Position numbers and translations under genes: made by a program
DNA from: Diphasiastrum complanatum
Taxonomy: Eukaryota; Streptophyta; Lycopodiopsida; Lycopodiales; Lycopodiaceae
DNA length: 64,000 nt
Direction: 5' to 3'
NCBI GenBank assembly: GCA_029204225.1
Contig: CM055111.1
Coordinates: 43,935,815 to 43,999,814 of the forward strand
The notes under the pieces: model-generated
The model's input: only the letters and a program-made list of their open reading frames with translations
What the model was told of the DNA's origin: nothing
The model's database searches: none
Shown here: piece after piece, positions 1 through 11,700 of the stretch
Layout of the letters: each line of letters begins with the position of its first letter
Numbering within the stretch: the stretch's first letter is position 1

Positions 1-1012
1 TGGTGAATGATATATGTGACATCTTGCCTTTGTTACAGGCATCGCAAGACTTCAAGCATGCTGCATCTTTGATGTTGATGCCAGTGAAAGCTCCGCTCCA
101 ACTAGCATTGTATAGAGCGACTGTATTCATGTGATACAGCCTCATGTGCCATGTAATATCCATTGATTCGTTGATTGTGAGCTTGCTCGGAAGGTACTTG
201 TTTCCTGAGGTGATACAGGTTCCCTTTTCGCTTTCCTGTTGTGACAAGCTGAGTGGTTGCAACTTCAACCACTTTGTAGGCGTCGCCTTCAAAGGTGACT
301 CTCACTCCTGCATCTACCATCTTAGCAACAGATAGTAGGTCCTTCTGAAGAGTGGGAACGTATAGAGTGTCATCGAGCCTTCTGTCTCTTCCTTTGGTGC
401 TTAACCACAATGCTCTGATTATGTTGACTTTGTGTCTGGAACCATCTCCCAAGATTATGTATCTGGAGGATTCTGATTCTTGATAATCAGTGATCATGTG
501 CCTTGTTGCCACGAAGTGTGACGTTGCCACGAAGTGTGACGTTGCACCTGAATCAATAATTATCTCTTGTGTATCTGAAATTGATGTCGCACAGACATCA
601 GCACACAAGTAAGTTGTTGGGTTCTTGCCGTCGTTGGCTCTATCTTCGGCCATCTTGGAGAACTTTGGTTCCTCCACATAGGATGAGCTATTATCGCTCT
701 CCCGTCTGCTCTGAGCTTTCTTGTTTCTGGGATTTTGGTTGCAGTCAACGGCTGCATGACCCTTCTTGTGACAGTGGATGCACTCTATCTTTGGATTGAG
801 CCAGCACTTATCAACAATGTGGCCTTCTCGTGTGCATCTCGTACAGGTCTTCTTCTCATCGTTCTGTTGTCTCGGTTTATTTTTGCTCTTCCACTTGGTT
901 TCTTTTGCTCCCTCTGACTGTTGCCTTCGATCTTGTCTTTGGTCTGACTCCCTCTTAGGCTTTAAATTCTTCTTCTGTTTCTCTTTGTTGCTTTAGAGAG
1001 CTTGATCAGAGT
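1..1012 (-). pseudogene. Ty1/copia gag C-terminus, zinc knuckles, protease and pre-integrase zinc finger (cut by window edge)
   Basis: This is the nucleocapsid-protease part of a copia polyprotein read leftwards. Near 757-860 there are two consecutive CCHC knuckles, CTRCTREGHIVDKC and CIHCHKKGHAAVDC, which bind genomic RNA in Gag. Protease follows with the active-site motif DSGATSHF near 548-571. An 18-nt duplication right after it repeats ATSHFV. The GAG-pre-integrase region with its Cys pair (CDAC) runs off position 1. A stop near 995 and a frame change from the gag frame break the polyprotein, so this is a decayed copy. Integrase and RT would lie left of the window. Family assignment is firm. 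Confidence 0.85.
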
Positions 1013-1139
1013 TATCCTTGTCATCAAGGTGTTCACGGGCTTCCACCTCTTCTCTAATCTCGATTACAGCCTTCTCAAGATTCATCGTTGGATCTTTAGC
1101 AAGTAGTGTTCGGGTCGTTTGAAATTATCTTGGTAGAGC

Positions 1140-1613
1140 TCACAGTAGGTATGTGAGCTGCTTCTCCGTTGAGACTGCATTTTCCTCTCCAGAATTGTGT
1201 AGCGAGAGGAACAGGTCCTTCACTCTTCTGATGAAGGAGGTGAGGTCTTTACCATCCCATCTCAGATTGGTCAGCTGATCTTCAAGAAGCATAATTTGGC
1301 TTCGTGATTTTGTTTGAAATCTGGTTAGCAAAGCATCCCACATTTCTCTTGCTTTGGAGAGTGTGGCTAGATCAAGTGTTAAGTTGTCTTTGATGGAAGA
1401 AGACAGCATGGCTACTGCCTTGTCGTTCTTCTCTCTCCATTCTCGTAGCTCTTTGCCAATGGTTGTGGGCATCTCTTTTGTGCCATCAACCCAAGGCCAT
1501 AGACCTTCTCCTTTCAGTATGAGAGAAGTCTTCACCTTCCATGCTAGGAAGTTTGATCCTGAAGAATCAAGGATTGTGCAGATCTTTGATTGAATGCTGC
1601 TAATGGATGCCAT
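1140..1613 (-). pseudogene. Ty1/copia Gag (capsid region), N-terminal part
   Basis: The ATG at 1611-1613 opens a 157-codon frame with copia Gag features: a WKVKTSLIL segment and later TLSKAREMWDALLTRFQ and LTYLL blocks typical of the UBN2-type Gag domain. It ends at a premature TGA at 1140. The next part of the homology continues in other frames (PEHYLLKIQR, then NLEKAVIEIREEV) until the zinc knuckles at about 860, so a frameshift and at least one stop separate capsid from nucleocapsid. The start lies about 23 bp after the tRNA-Met primer binding site, as expected for a short copia leader. Retroelement structural protein, now non-functional. Confidence 0.82.
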
Positions 1614-1635
1614 GTGCTCTGATAATCAAAGTTGT

Positions 1636-1648
1636 GGCTCTGATACCA
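1636..1648 (-). other. Primer binding site, initiator tRNA-Met
   Basis: The minus strand reads TGGTATCAGAGCC, complementary to the 3' end of plant initiator tRNA-Met. It primes minus-strand DNA synthesis and fixes the orientation and the inner LTR border of the copia element. Confidence 0.85.
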
Positions 1649-1649
1649 C

Positions 1650-2330
1650 TGATGGAAACTCAGTCTGTCCGCAGGTTGGAGGGCTCCGACCCGACTGCCT
1701 GGTGATGGCAATCGTGTTCAAAGATCACTATTGCAGAATGAAAGGCCGGATAGAGTCGACTTAGCAGGAGTATCTATTCTCTTTCAGGCCTCAGATTTGC
1801 TACTGCAGATCTGTTGTAAAATTTAAACTTGTAAACAACAGATAATGTTGAATAAAAACAACAGCGAAAATTCATCTACTACTAGCATGCATTCAAGTAT
1901 TAGAGATTATACACATTGCTGAACAGAACATTGAGAAAATGGCTTCTATATCAGAACTGAATTCACAATACAATTCTTGAGCACTGTCTGTTTTCCTAAT
2001 CAGCGCGTTGGCGCGAGAGAGATGTTTTCTTATTGCAAATAGTATGACTAGCTACTGCTAATCTGTAAACTCGCTCTGGAGCTATCTCAGACTATTTGCC
2101 TGTATTCTATCCATGACTGTGTGTGTCTTCTGCTTACATCTGCATCCTTCGTTGATCTCTTTATGTGATCAATCTAGAAGACTAATTAAGTTAGAAGATG
2201 TAATTAAAAGAAATACATTAGCCTTAACCAAAACTTATTTTAGTTTTTTGTCGTTGTCCTCTGTGAATCATCCTCCTTCTGCCCGTTGCGATGTGCCTTC
2301 ATGCTGCAGGCCTTCGCTTTTTGCTTAAAG
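1650..2330 (-). repeat. 5' LTR of the left copia element (outer boundary unresolved)
   Basis: The inner LTR end (CCATCA on the minus strand) lies one base before the primer binding site. The outer end is not seen: no second LTR is in the window and no clear target duplication is visible, so the right limit is approximate. No protein is encoded here. Confidence 0.5.
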
Positions 2331-3198
2331 ACCCTTTTAAGTTTTTAAGGGCAATATCGCCTTTTTGTTTTTGAGGGGGGAACCTTCGTTTTTTAAGGGC
2401 ACCTTCGATTTTTCGAAAAGGGAGAAAAAGGAGAAAAATGCGAAGGTACCTGTCTGAAAACAATTTTAAGGCATTTTAAAGACAGTGTTGCTTTTTCGGA
2501 AACCTTTACAGAAACCTTTACTCTCAAAGAATTGATATTCTTGTAGAAAAGTGTTAAACTTTCTACAAAAGTTACTAGCAACTAGTGGAACAGTCACTTT
2601 AGTCTTCTATTTTTGGAATTAACCTTCGCTTTTGGTATTTAGGAGTTTTTTTCACTTTTGTTGGTGGTTTTTATTCAGTTTCTGAAAATCGGCTGGGAAG
2701 TAACCTTCACCCTTCAAACTGTAGCTTCACTGCATCAAGGCGGTACTGTTTGCAAATCAGCAAAGGTTGGTTGCAAAGGAACAAAAAGCTATCAGTGTCT
2801 GATGAAGATTTTGCCCCTTTTGTCACCAAAATGGTAGAAATGAACGATTTTTATTGATTTCTCTTATTTCTTCATATCCAAATAGATCTTAGGAATGATG
2901 ATCTATCTGGCTTCCCCTGCTTAACAATCAAAACATATTTCAAGCAAAAAAATCCACACAAATCAAGCAAATTCTCTCTCAAATTAACCCTAAAATACAA
3001 TTTTACCCCTATTATGCCAAAACAAGATGCCTAAATGCAAGCTAATATCCAAGCATGGATCAGAAACATGCTGAAAAATGAGAAATTGGCATAGCTCCCC
3101 AACAACAACGCCAAAATTGTAACGAATATTTCTTACCCACCTTCAAACCTAGATCCAAGCTCAATCAAGCATGAAAGAGATGAAGAGGATTAACTTGT
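2331..3198 (-). other. Gypsy leader with degenerate tRNA-Asp primer site
   Basis: No gene is seen. At 3096-3113 the minus strand reads TGGCGTTGTTGTTGGGGA, a mutated form of the tRNA-Asp primer site TGGCGCCGTTGCCGGGGA typical of Athila/Tat-like gypsy elements. It lies about 85 bp inside the LTR at 3199-3835. Left of it (2380-2730) are several copies of a short ACCTTCG / CGAAGG motif like those in other gypsy spacers of this window. The leader is cut off by the copia element. Confidence 0.5.
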
Positions 3199-3835
3199 TG
3201 TCACGCGAAGGTTTGTTCCCATGAGAGCGATAGCATAGTTCATAATCAAGCACATACTTATGATCCACATCTAACACTAACCATTAACACTACGATCCAT
3301 TAACATTAGCAATTAACACTACTCAAGCAATGATAGATCTTACTCTTCTCTCTCTCTCTCTCTCTTTCTCTCAAAAAGTGTCACAATGATAAACTCCAAC
3401 TAACATCAAATCCAACAGTTAGCAAATCCAAAGAAGCATGAGAGATGGAGGAGGAGATAAGAAGAGCAAGGACATTCCATATCCATTCCATAAGAGGCTC
3501 AACCTGCTTGTATTGAAATGAAGAGTGAAAGTGTTTAAACAACTCGAATCCACCACTATATATAGTGGATTTTAGGGCTTTGGCCTTAAATCCTATTGGC
3601 CAATTTTCACCTCCCTTATTATTTAGAATTGGAATTTTGGGAGGAGCCATTTTTATTTACTAACTTGACTATTAGGCCTTGCGACATTAAAAGTCCCGCA
3701 AAAAGGCCTAAAGCTCTTTTATTAACTTCTAACTAACCAAATAACTACGTGATCATCGGGTTGGACTTACACGCTCAGGGTGCCAAATCCCTCTCACTTA
3801 TTAGGATTGCCTCGATATTCGCAAACCCTCCAATA
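3199..3835 (-). repeat. Gypsy LTR, same family as 27140-27842
   Basis: The reverse complement matches the LTR at 27140-27842 along its length: the GTTGGACTTACACGC region, the 'accaataggattt' and 'ctatatatagtgg' segments, and the terminal CGCG..TGACA end. The TATA-like ctatatatag is near 3555. The start is TATTGG instead of TGTTGG. It interrupts a LINE frame at 3836. The flanks do not form a target duplication, so it is a 5' LTR of a truncated element or a rearranged copy rather than a clean solo LTR. Confidence 0.75.
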
Positions 3836-4232
3836 GTAATTCTTCATATTTTTCATTTGCTTATGTCTTATGAATTTTGGCTTTCTTATTGTCCACTTCC
3901 TAAAGACAAAAAAGCTTTTGTTCCTTATCCATTTTGCCAAAGGAATGTCTCTCCTTAGAGCCACACAACTAAACCTTGTTGAAGTTATTAAGGGTGTTGC
4001 CATTCGATATGTGGTCAATGCTTTTTCTATGCAACCCTCTAGAAGCCTTTCTACCCAAACCAAAATAGGAGTTTTTGGTTCTATCAAAATGGGTGTTTGT
4101 CTCTATTGTTATAGGGTTAAAATCACCTACTAAAAGGCACATCTCCCTGTCTATGAAAATCACGCCCATTTTTTTAGTGGAAAAAAATGCTCTTATCAAA
4201 ATATCACTACTACTTTTATGGCAATTCAACAT
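3836..4232 (-). pseudogene. LINE (L1-type) endonuclease fragment
   Basis: The minus strand shows pieces resembling the APE-type endonuclease of plant L1 retrotransposons: LVGDFN (the GDFN catalytic-domain motif, near 4110-4130), then a block with RRDIPLAKWIRNKS and F-VFRKWTIRKPKFI, like the segment joining endonuclease to RT. Two frames are needed, so it is frameshifted. The reading continues up to the exact border of the gypsy LTR at 3835, which inserted into it. No RT follows. Assignment rests on short motifs. Confidence 0.5.
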
Positions 4233-5507
4233 ATACCTTCAAAAATCCTTGACAAATTTTCAATAGATGACCTATATATTTTCAGAACTACACCTAACAT
4301 GTCTTTTCTCCAGTTTAATTATTCCAATAAAATCTACAATGTTTCAATTTTACATAGTCACGATCTCGCCTTTCCATACCAAGAAAAGATTTTGGTGGCA
4401 ACTTAGCAATGGTCATCAATCAAGAGGGACATCCTAAAGGAACTCCATCTTTTTGTCCAATCGCCCAAGGAAAAGAGAATCCAATTTTCAAAACAAAATT
4501 CATTGATTCCTTACTAAAAAAGTTTCATTGGTTTCCAATGTATCAAAAAATTTAATATTTTAAATAATGTGAATAAAAAATACTTCAATAGTGAAATCGC
4601 AATGATTACAAACATGATCAATGTCATTCTATTCCACATCCACAAAGACTTCAATTTCGAAATGGTCATTGAGTTGTATGCATTCTTCACCACATTTTTC
4701 TTTCCATCTTAATACTTTTACTCTTAACAAATGCTTCTTTTCTAGCTTCTTTGCTTTGCCACAATTTTCCCCGCTCCAAGTTTCTCTTTGGTAATAAGAC
4801 CACATGAACGTAAACGTCACCATTGAAGTCATCATTTTCACGAAGTAAACATCTTTCAAAATTCAGATATGATATGAAACACTCGTTGTAACATACATGG
4901 CATGTTTCGATATTTAGTTCAACATGTACCACTCATCATGATTTAATGCACATAGATACCCCATTGGATGCAAAACCTTGGCTGTGCAAATCTAACTTCT
5001 TTTGTTTTCTCATGAAGCTTAGTTGGCTTCATCTCATAACAAACTTACAAGTATAAAAAGAATAATTGACATGAACATCCGGATTGCATGTTGCCTACAT
5101 GGCTATATAATTGATTATTTTATATCTTCCTTGCCAACTTTTGACAATCAGGTGACACATGAAATGAACATTGAAGCTTTAAATGTAGCACCAACATTGA
5201 TTTACTGGCCACAAGCTATGCTTCTCAAATGTAAAGCTCATCTCAAACCTACCTTTTTTCTTAAAAGTCATGCAAACATTACACCTTCAACATCCTCCTT
5301 GCCAACTCTTGCTGATTCGGTGACACGAGAGTCGATTAACTAGGATAGAAGCATCTATTGTAGTACCCCAATACATCCACTCTTATGTACCTCATAACAA
5401 ACAGGCGGACAACTTCTTCTTAAGATACACTATCTGCTGTACATTAATTATGAGAGGTCTTGTCTAACAAAATATATCCACAGAACTTAACAAGGTCATC
5501 TAGGAAC
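4233..5507. other. No gene seen; 3' flank of the aldo/keto reductase gene
   Basis: AT-rich sequence without a convincing coding frame. It lies immediately downstream of the reductase stop codon (minus sense), so its right end should contain the 3' UTR. I see no canonical AATAAA in the first 200 bases after the stop. Confidence 0.4.
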
Positions 5508-5708
5508 TCAAGACGCTGAAATGGCAGAGAATGAAATCACTCTCGCGTTTTCCTGAACATGGTCAACCTGGCGCATCCCTGCCAAAGCCGTCATTATGCC
5601 TGGTGTAGTACGAACAAATTGAAGTGCACATTGTGCATCAGTAGGAACTTGCCCACCTTCCGAAAACGCTCTACGGAAATCTTCTGGTAGACCCTTTGCA
5701 AGGCTTGC
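5508..5708 (-). CDS. Aldo/keto reductase exon 6 (C-terminus)
   Basis: Acceptor ggaacaacag|GCAA; TGA stop at 5508-5510. It encodes residues 380-445: ASLAKGLPE, then [23 protein letters not shown] and DHVQENARV, the cofactor-binding C-terminal block of AKRs. The frame follows directly from exon 5 (LMQ|ASL). Confidence 0.9.
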   Translation of the reverse strand, partial: ASLAKGLPEDFRRAFSEGGQVPTDAQCALQFVRTTPGIMTALAGMRQVDHVQENARVISFSAISAS

Positions 5709-8700
5709 CTGTTGTTCCAATACGTTGCCAATTTAAGAATAAGGAACCAGAATAAAAATGTAGATAAATCTTCCACATTGGAACCCAAAGAGAGATTTCA
5801 TCAATATCACTTACAAAAAAATGGAAAACATTTCAAATTGTCAAATGTACAGATGGAATTTTAACACGAGGTAGTCTCAGAGACTTCAGAGGAAAAGGTC
5901 ACCAGCTCCATTTCATGCATGCCCAAAAGATTCTGGCAACATTCTTTACGCTTCTGATTACCACAAATTTCAGGAATGTGAAGGAATGAATCATAAAGAT
6001 TGTAACCACCTGCATTAAAGAGGCCGAGGCTACAACTGTAACTCCAAGCTCTTTAGAAGCTGCAATCAAGGACATGCTCCTTCCATTTATGACCTGTGTT
6101 GTAGCACTGGCAGCTTCTTGCAGGCTCAGATTGAAAGGAACTTGTACAACTCGAAAGTGATGAGCCGCACCTCCTGCAACATCTTTTCTGTGCTTAGTAC
6201 AGCTATTTGCCTTTAAAATCAAATCAAGTTAGATCCCATGTAAATCACACATTCCTAATATCACTAAGCCAAAAAGTCTCATCTATGTAGTATGACGAAG
6301 AAAATTTACTATTTGGCAACACCCAGTGTTTCAAAGAAATAACATTTTGACATGATCCAAACAAAAAATAGTGACACTTTTGCAAAAATTGACAACATAT
6401 GCTGAAAACTGATGTTGAAATACAGCAACATTTCATCAGAGAAAAACTTCAGAATCATGAAGTTGAGCTTATCTATTGTACTACGGAAGAGCAAGTATTT
6501 TTACTAAGGGACTTGATAAAAATAAATTTGAGAAGTTTAGAGAACTTGTAGGATGGATAGATAACAGAATAAACAAAAAGGAGGGGTGTTAGAGAATAAT
6601 ATTCATTTTGCCCCTAACATTGATGGGCCATGCCTGCAAGCTAAATGTGGGATGGAATCATGAGTCACTGTGGGGGCCAAGAGTTATAGAAAGAAGAACA
6701 GCCAGGAGGGAAAAAAATGAAGTCCTTGGCAGCTGATGACGATACTATTCCTATTGCCGGGGTGGCGATTGGTGCATCTGTAGATGCATCCACTGCACAA
6801 GACTCCTAGAGGTAGAGATTTGTATATTATTGCATGGCATCAAACAAACAAACAAAAAATTGCCATTGTCATTAGGAGGTGTTCCTACAAGTGTGACCTC
6901 CCCTTTCACCTATCAAAGTCCCCCGTATGCAACCAAATGATATTTCTGCTATCAATGGGGACTGTGAAGGGCCCACCATGGAGCAATTGAGGACTAATGA
7001 GTTGTTCATTGAAAAGACTCCATCAAGAAGAAGCTAAAGCCAGGAGAATGTCATGGGAAAAGTACATGTGTGTCATCATCTGAAACAATCAAAGTGATTG
7101 CAAGAACCGTTGTATTATCAGCATATTGGCATTTTCTTGCATAAGCACAAAGTTTTTAAGAGCCATTGACACCTCTAAGGAAAGCACAGTGATGATGAAG
7201 GAGAACACATTTTGGCATATCAGGGATGGCATGAGGAGGTGGGGAGAGACAATGTTGTTAAGGTACAAATTGTTTTGAAGTTTGATTTGCTCGTCAAATG
7301 TTGTACATATTGTCACTGACAAGGTGTCGAACTACATCGCCATGGGGAGACTTGTCAGTGATCCATACCCTCAAGTTTTTGGACGCCTAGTGCAACACAT
7401 TACCTAGACATATTGTTCGAGCACATTATATAATTATCGTAGGTTAGGGATGTGGTTAAGATGATATGGTTCTTGGTGAGGTTTGTCACCAAGACACTAA
7501 AAGTCCTTGCCATCTTTAATGCCTATTCTAGCATTGATCTAAGACCTGCACCCACCTATGCAATTATGTTCATCAATTTGAAGCAGCTCATAAAGGGGCA
7601 CAATAGACTCACACTAATGGTTGTTTCAAACCATTGGCTGGAGTAGGCCTATCACGAGAGCCCAGTTACGAATAGAGCCACAGCTGGTCTAGAGCTAAGC
7701 TATGAAAGCATCACATAAGCAAGACTTAAGCTATGAAAGTGGCACATAAGCAAGACTCAACCCTAGAAAGCAGGAAAGAGAGAGATTAAGGAGACTAAAG
7801 AGAGAGATCAATATCATCAGCTGAATAACAAATGACACAGTTTCCCTACTTATAGCCAAGAGAAAGCCCTAAAAGGAAGCTTCCGGTGGCTAGGGCCCAA
7901 CTGGGAGGGATAATAGTGCGCCCTCCAAGAAGGCCCCCACTCTCCAGTAATATGTCTAAATGGCCTAATAATGAATAATAAGGCCAAAGGCCAAGCATAT
8001 AGTCTAAGTGTCACTAATGAATAAAAAAGGGCCCAAGGCCTGCTTATGCATAAAGTAAAGTAAATGTAAATGGACGCGACGAATGTAATGAGCCAAGTCC
8101 ATAACTCTCCCCGACACAAAAAATAGACCCAACTGCCGAAAAGAAACTAGATCAAACAGCAGCAAGCCCTGGTGCATCAACAACTAGAGCAGCATCTGAT
8201 GTAGAGGAATCAACAAGTGCAGCAAGAGCACGATCCTGATCCACAAGTGATGGCGTATGATAAAAGACATCAATAGGCTCCCATGTGGCCTCCTCAATAG
8301 GATGACCATACCAATGGATCAAAAACTGAATCTGTTGGCAGCGTCGACTATGGTGAAGGCGAACCTGGTGAATGGCAGCTGGTAAGAAAGGGAACAGCTC
8401 AGGATCAACATCATGGCAACGAAGGAAACATCTCAGTCGCGTCATCAAAAACCAAGCAATATGGAACAACCAGGAATGCCAAGGAACCAGAAGAAGATCA
8501 AGCAGCAACCAGGAGTGCCAAGGTATCCGTAATGCCCAAGCTAGTAGAGGATCAGCCCAAAAGATAGGGACATCATAGCAACCAGGAATGCCAAGGAACC
8601 TGAAGTATAAAGAGATCATGCAGCAACCATGAATGCCAAGGAAACTGTGGTAGATCACCCCGACAAAGAATAGCTGGAACAGACAATTGTACATCAACCC

Positions 8701-11700
8701 AAGGTATGTGCAATGCCCAAGAATGTAGAATGGCGTCATGCCAAGGGATCCATAGTTCCCATGAGTGTAAAGCAACAATACTATAAGGTATCCTCATGGA
8801 CCATGAATATACAATGTCATCATGCCAAAGGAGGCGTAGTAGCCATGAATATAAAACAGCATCTAGATGAGCATGATCCACAAATGTAATAACATCATAC
8901 TTAGGCATAATAGCAGAAACACCAACTAATAAGCTCTGGCCTAAATATGCATCTAGAAGATCCGCATATACAATATGAATAGGAAACCGGAGGGATAGGA
9001 CACCCAACGTAGGAACCATCATGAAATGTAGAAGCATGTGACATGTGTAGTGCTACTACTGAATGAGTAGGCAAGTCATCTAAAAGAACAACCATAGACT
9101 CATCGTAATAAGTAGCATAGGCTACAACATCTGTAGCATGGTACTCAAAAGCAGTGCGATAGGGAACATAGGCTACAATATCTGTAGCATGGCACTCAGG
9201 AGCAGCACCCAGGTACTCATCATCAGTATCAGCATCAGTATCAAAGCATGTAATAGCATCAGCAGTAGCAAAGAATGCAACAGTATCAAAGCAGGCTCCA
9301 GTAACAAAGCACTCGGGAACTACACTAAGGCATGTAGTATCTGTAATATCAGGATCAACCTTTGTAGTATCTGTAAGATCAACCTGTGAAGCATCTGCAA
9401 TATCAACCCATGCAACATCAACCTGTAGATGTGACTCAAACTCACTATGCAAGACATGAACTAACTCAGGTAACTCAATGACTATCTCAAATAGCTCTAT
9501 GACTGTCTCAAATGACGCAAGTAACTCAAATGATTGTGACTCAAGAGCTGAATGACGTGGAAAATGTGGCGCAGGAGCTAACTGATGTGGGAAGCCAGGG
9601 GGTGGGTTTGGTGCATAATGAACCCCACTGCCAAGCGAAGGAGAAGAGGATGGAAATCCAAATGGAGGCCCAAATGAAGGAAAAAGAGGAGCTTTACCAG
9701 GACCATGAGGTTGTAAAAAATCAATCTGTGACTGCATAGTAGCAAAGCCCGTCATAACGGTATCGAAGCGAAGAACGAGGCCAGAAAGGGTCTCATCCAT
9801 GCGACAAAACTGATCGGATAAGGTTTCTTGAGTAGTCTCACTCGGGGTAGGTGAATGTGCCATAATGATAGTGGAAGGAATAGACAAAAACTTGAGAGAG
9901 CGGACTCTTGTCGTCACCCCAAATTAGTTATTAAAACCACTATTATCACAACTAAGAAAGGACAGCAATCAGCAAATGAAAAAAGTAAAAATGAAGGCTG
10001 TAAAAATGCGCTAGACAGCCAGGAGGCAAGTGACAAATTGGAGTATCAAACGGAGTCGGAATTTTGTGAAATTTGGTTAAGGATGGGCGATGGACAGCCT
10101 GCAAACAAGGTGTGAAAAATGGCTGCAAATGGAGACAAAAACAGACGAAAGTGACAGGTATGAAGCGGCTGGACAGCCTGCAAACAAAAGTGAAAAGAGG
10201 GCTGAAAATGGAAGGAGGAATGGACGAAAGAGATGAGGGAATTGGGCGCTGGAGAGCCTGCAAACAAGCTGGAAATGGGTGATAGAGGGTTGGAACTTGG
10301 GCGCCGGAAATAATCTGCCCAAAAAAAAAAAAAAATTCCGGCCACCAAATTTAGCGGAAGTACTTCCGCTAACTATCTGCTAAACCTCTGCCAAGGAAAA
10401 TGCTTTGATGGGAGCTGGTCCTCCAAACTGTGTTGAATGTTGCTGAAGCAAAGAGACAAAAGCCCTCAGCAAAGAGAGAAAAATCAGCAAGGAAAATGGG
10501 CACCCAATCAAAAAATCAGATCTGAAATTCAGCAATCAGGAAAGTGCTCTGATACCAAGTTACGAATAGAGCCACAGCTGGTCTAGAGCTAAGCTATGAA
10601 AGCATCACATAAGCAAGACTTAAGCTATGAAAGCAGCACATAAGCAAGACTTAACCCTAGAAAGCAGGAAAGAGAGAGATTAAGGAGACTAAAGAGAGAG
10701 ATCAATATCATCAGCTGAATAACAAATGACACAGTTTCCCTACTTATAGCCAAGAGGAAGCCCTAAAAGGAAGCTTCCGGTGGCTAGGGCCCAACTGGGA
10801 GGGATAATAGTGCGGCCTCCAAGAAGGCCCCCACTCTCAGTAATATGTCCAAATGGCATAATAATGAATAATAAGGCCAAAGGCCAACCATATAGTCTAA
10901 GTGTCACTAATGAATAAAAAAGGGCCCAAGGCCTACTTACGCATAAAGTAAAGTAAATGTAAATGGACGCAACGAATGTAATGAGCCAAGTCCGTAACTG
11001 CCCTAACTCTACAAGATTTGGGATTGTCAGTCAATTCTCTTCATTTTGAGATTAGGCATGAGTTATTGTCACAAGGGTGTAGACTATATATACATTGTCT
11101 TGCGCCTCACCAAGCCTTCTAAACGAATTCATAACAAGCTAGGAGAAAAGATGTAGACTCACAATCTCCACGATCTATAATCTTTGCTTTGAAGTTTGCA
11201 GTTGATTACCACTTCCTTATTCTCAATCTTGATTCTTAGTGGATAATTATTTAATTTCAATTCATCAAAATTCCAAGTCGACACCTCATTTTGGAATATC
11301 GCAGATTCAAAGAAAAATAATGAAAGATGGCAAAGCAAATGGCACTACGTCCATCAACCTCCTCACATAATCGGCTGTATACTTCAACCACCATAGGTGA
11401 ATGACAACCAATCCTAGGATATCAAGCCAAGGGCAGGGTAATTCACCTACATCAGTCGGCCCTATCGTGGTGTTGACACACAGCAGGCACACTTCAGGAT
11501 GAGCTCTATGCGTTTAGGAATGAGACACTGGACTTCAGATGTCTGATGGCATAGCAAAGGGCTGACATGTTCTATTTAGTGATTAAAGTTTGAAGACTGT
11601 GTCTCCACATTGCAAACGATTACACTTGAAGTCCTTTCACATAATTGCACACCAGTCACATGTGAGAAGAATTGGTATTTTCTCTCAACCATACAAAAAA

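Larger units (their letters stand above)
7664..10999 (-). mobile_element. Complete non-autonomous chromodomain LTR retrotransposon (element E1)
   Basis: Two near-identical LTRs (442-443 bp) flank a 2.45-kb interior. The 5' LTR is on the right (minus strand), followed without spacer by a tRNA-Met primer site at 10546-10557. The LTRs end AGT...ACT rather than TG...CA. GCCC occurs directly outside both ends (7660-7663 and 11000-11003), a likely 4-bp target duplication. The interior has a Gag-like N-terminus and, at the other end, an integrase-type chromodomain, but no reverse transcriptase, RNase H or integrase core. It must depend on another element for movement. It sits in intron 4 in the gene's sense orientation. 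A related copy is at 41444-45410. Confidence 0.8.

Noticed and set aside
102-799. Short plus-strand frames over the copia protease
   Set aside because: They are opposite-strand shadows of the copia reading frame.
3199-3835. Clean solo LTR
   Set aside because: Flanking bases do not form a target duplication and a degenerate primer site lies inside, so it is more likely a 5' LTR of a truncated element.
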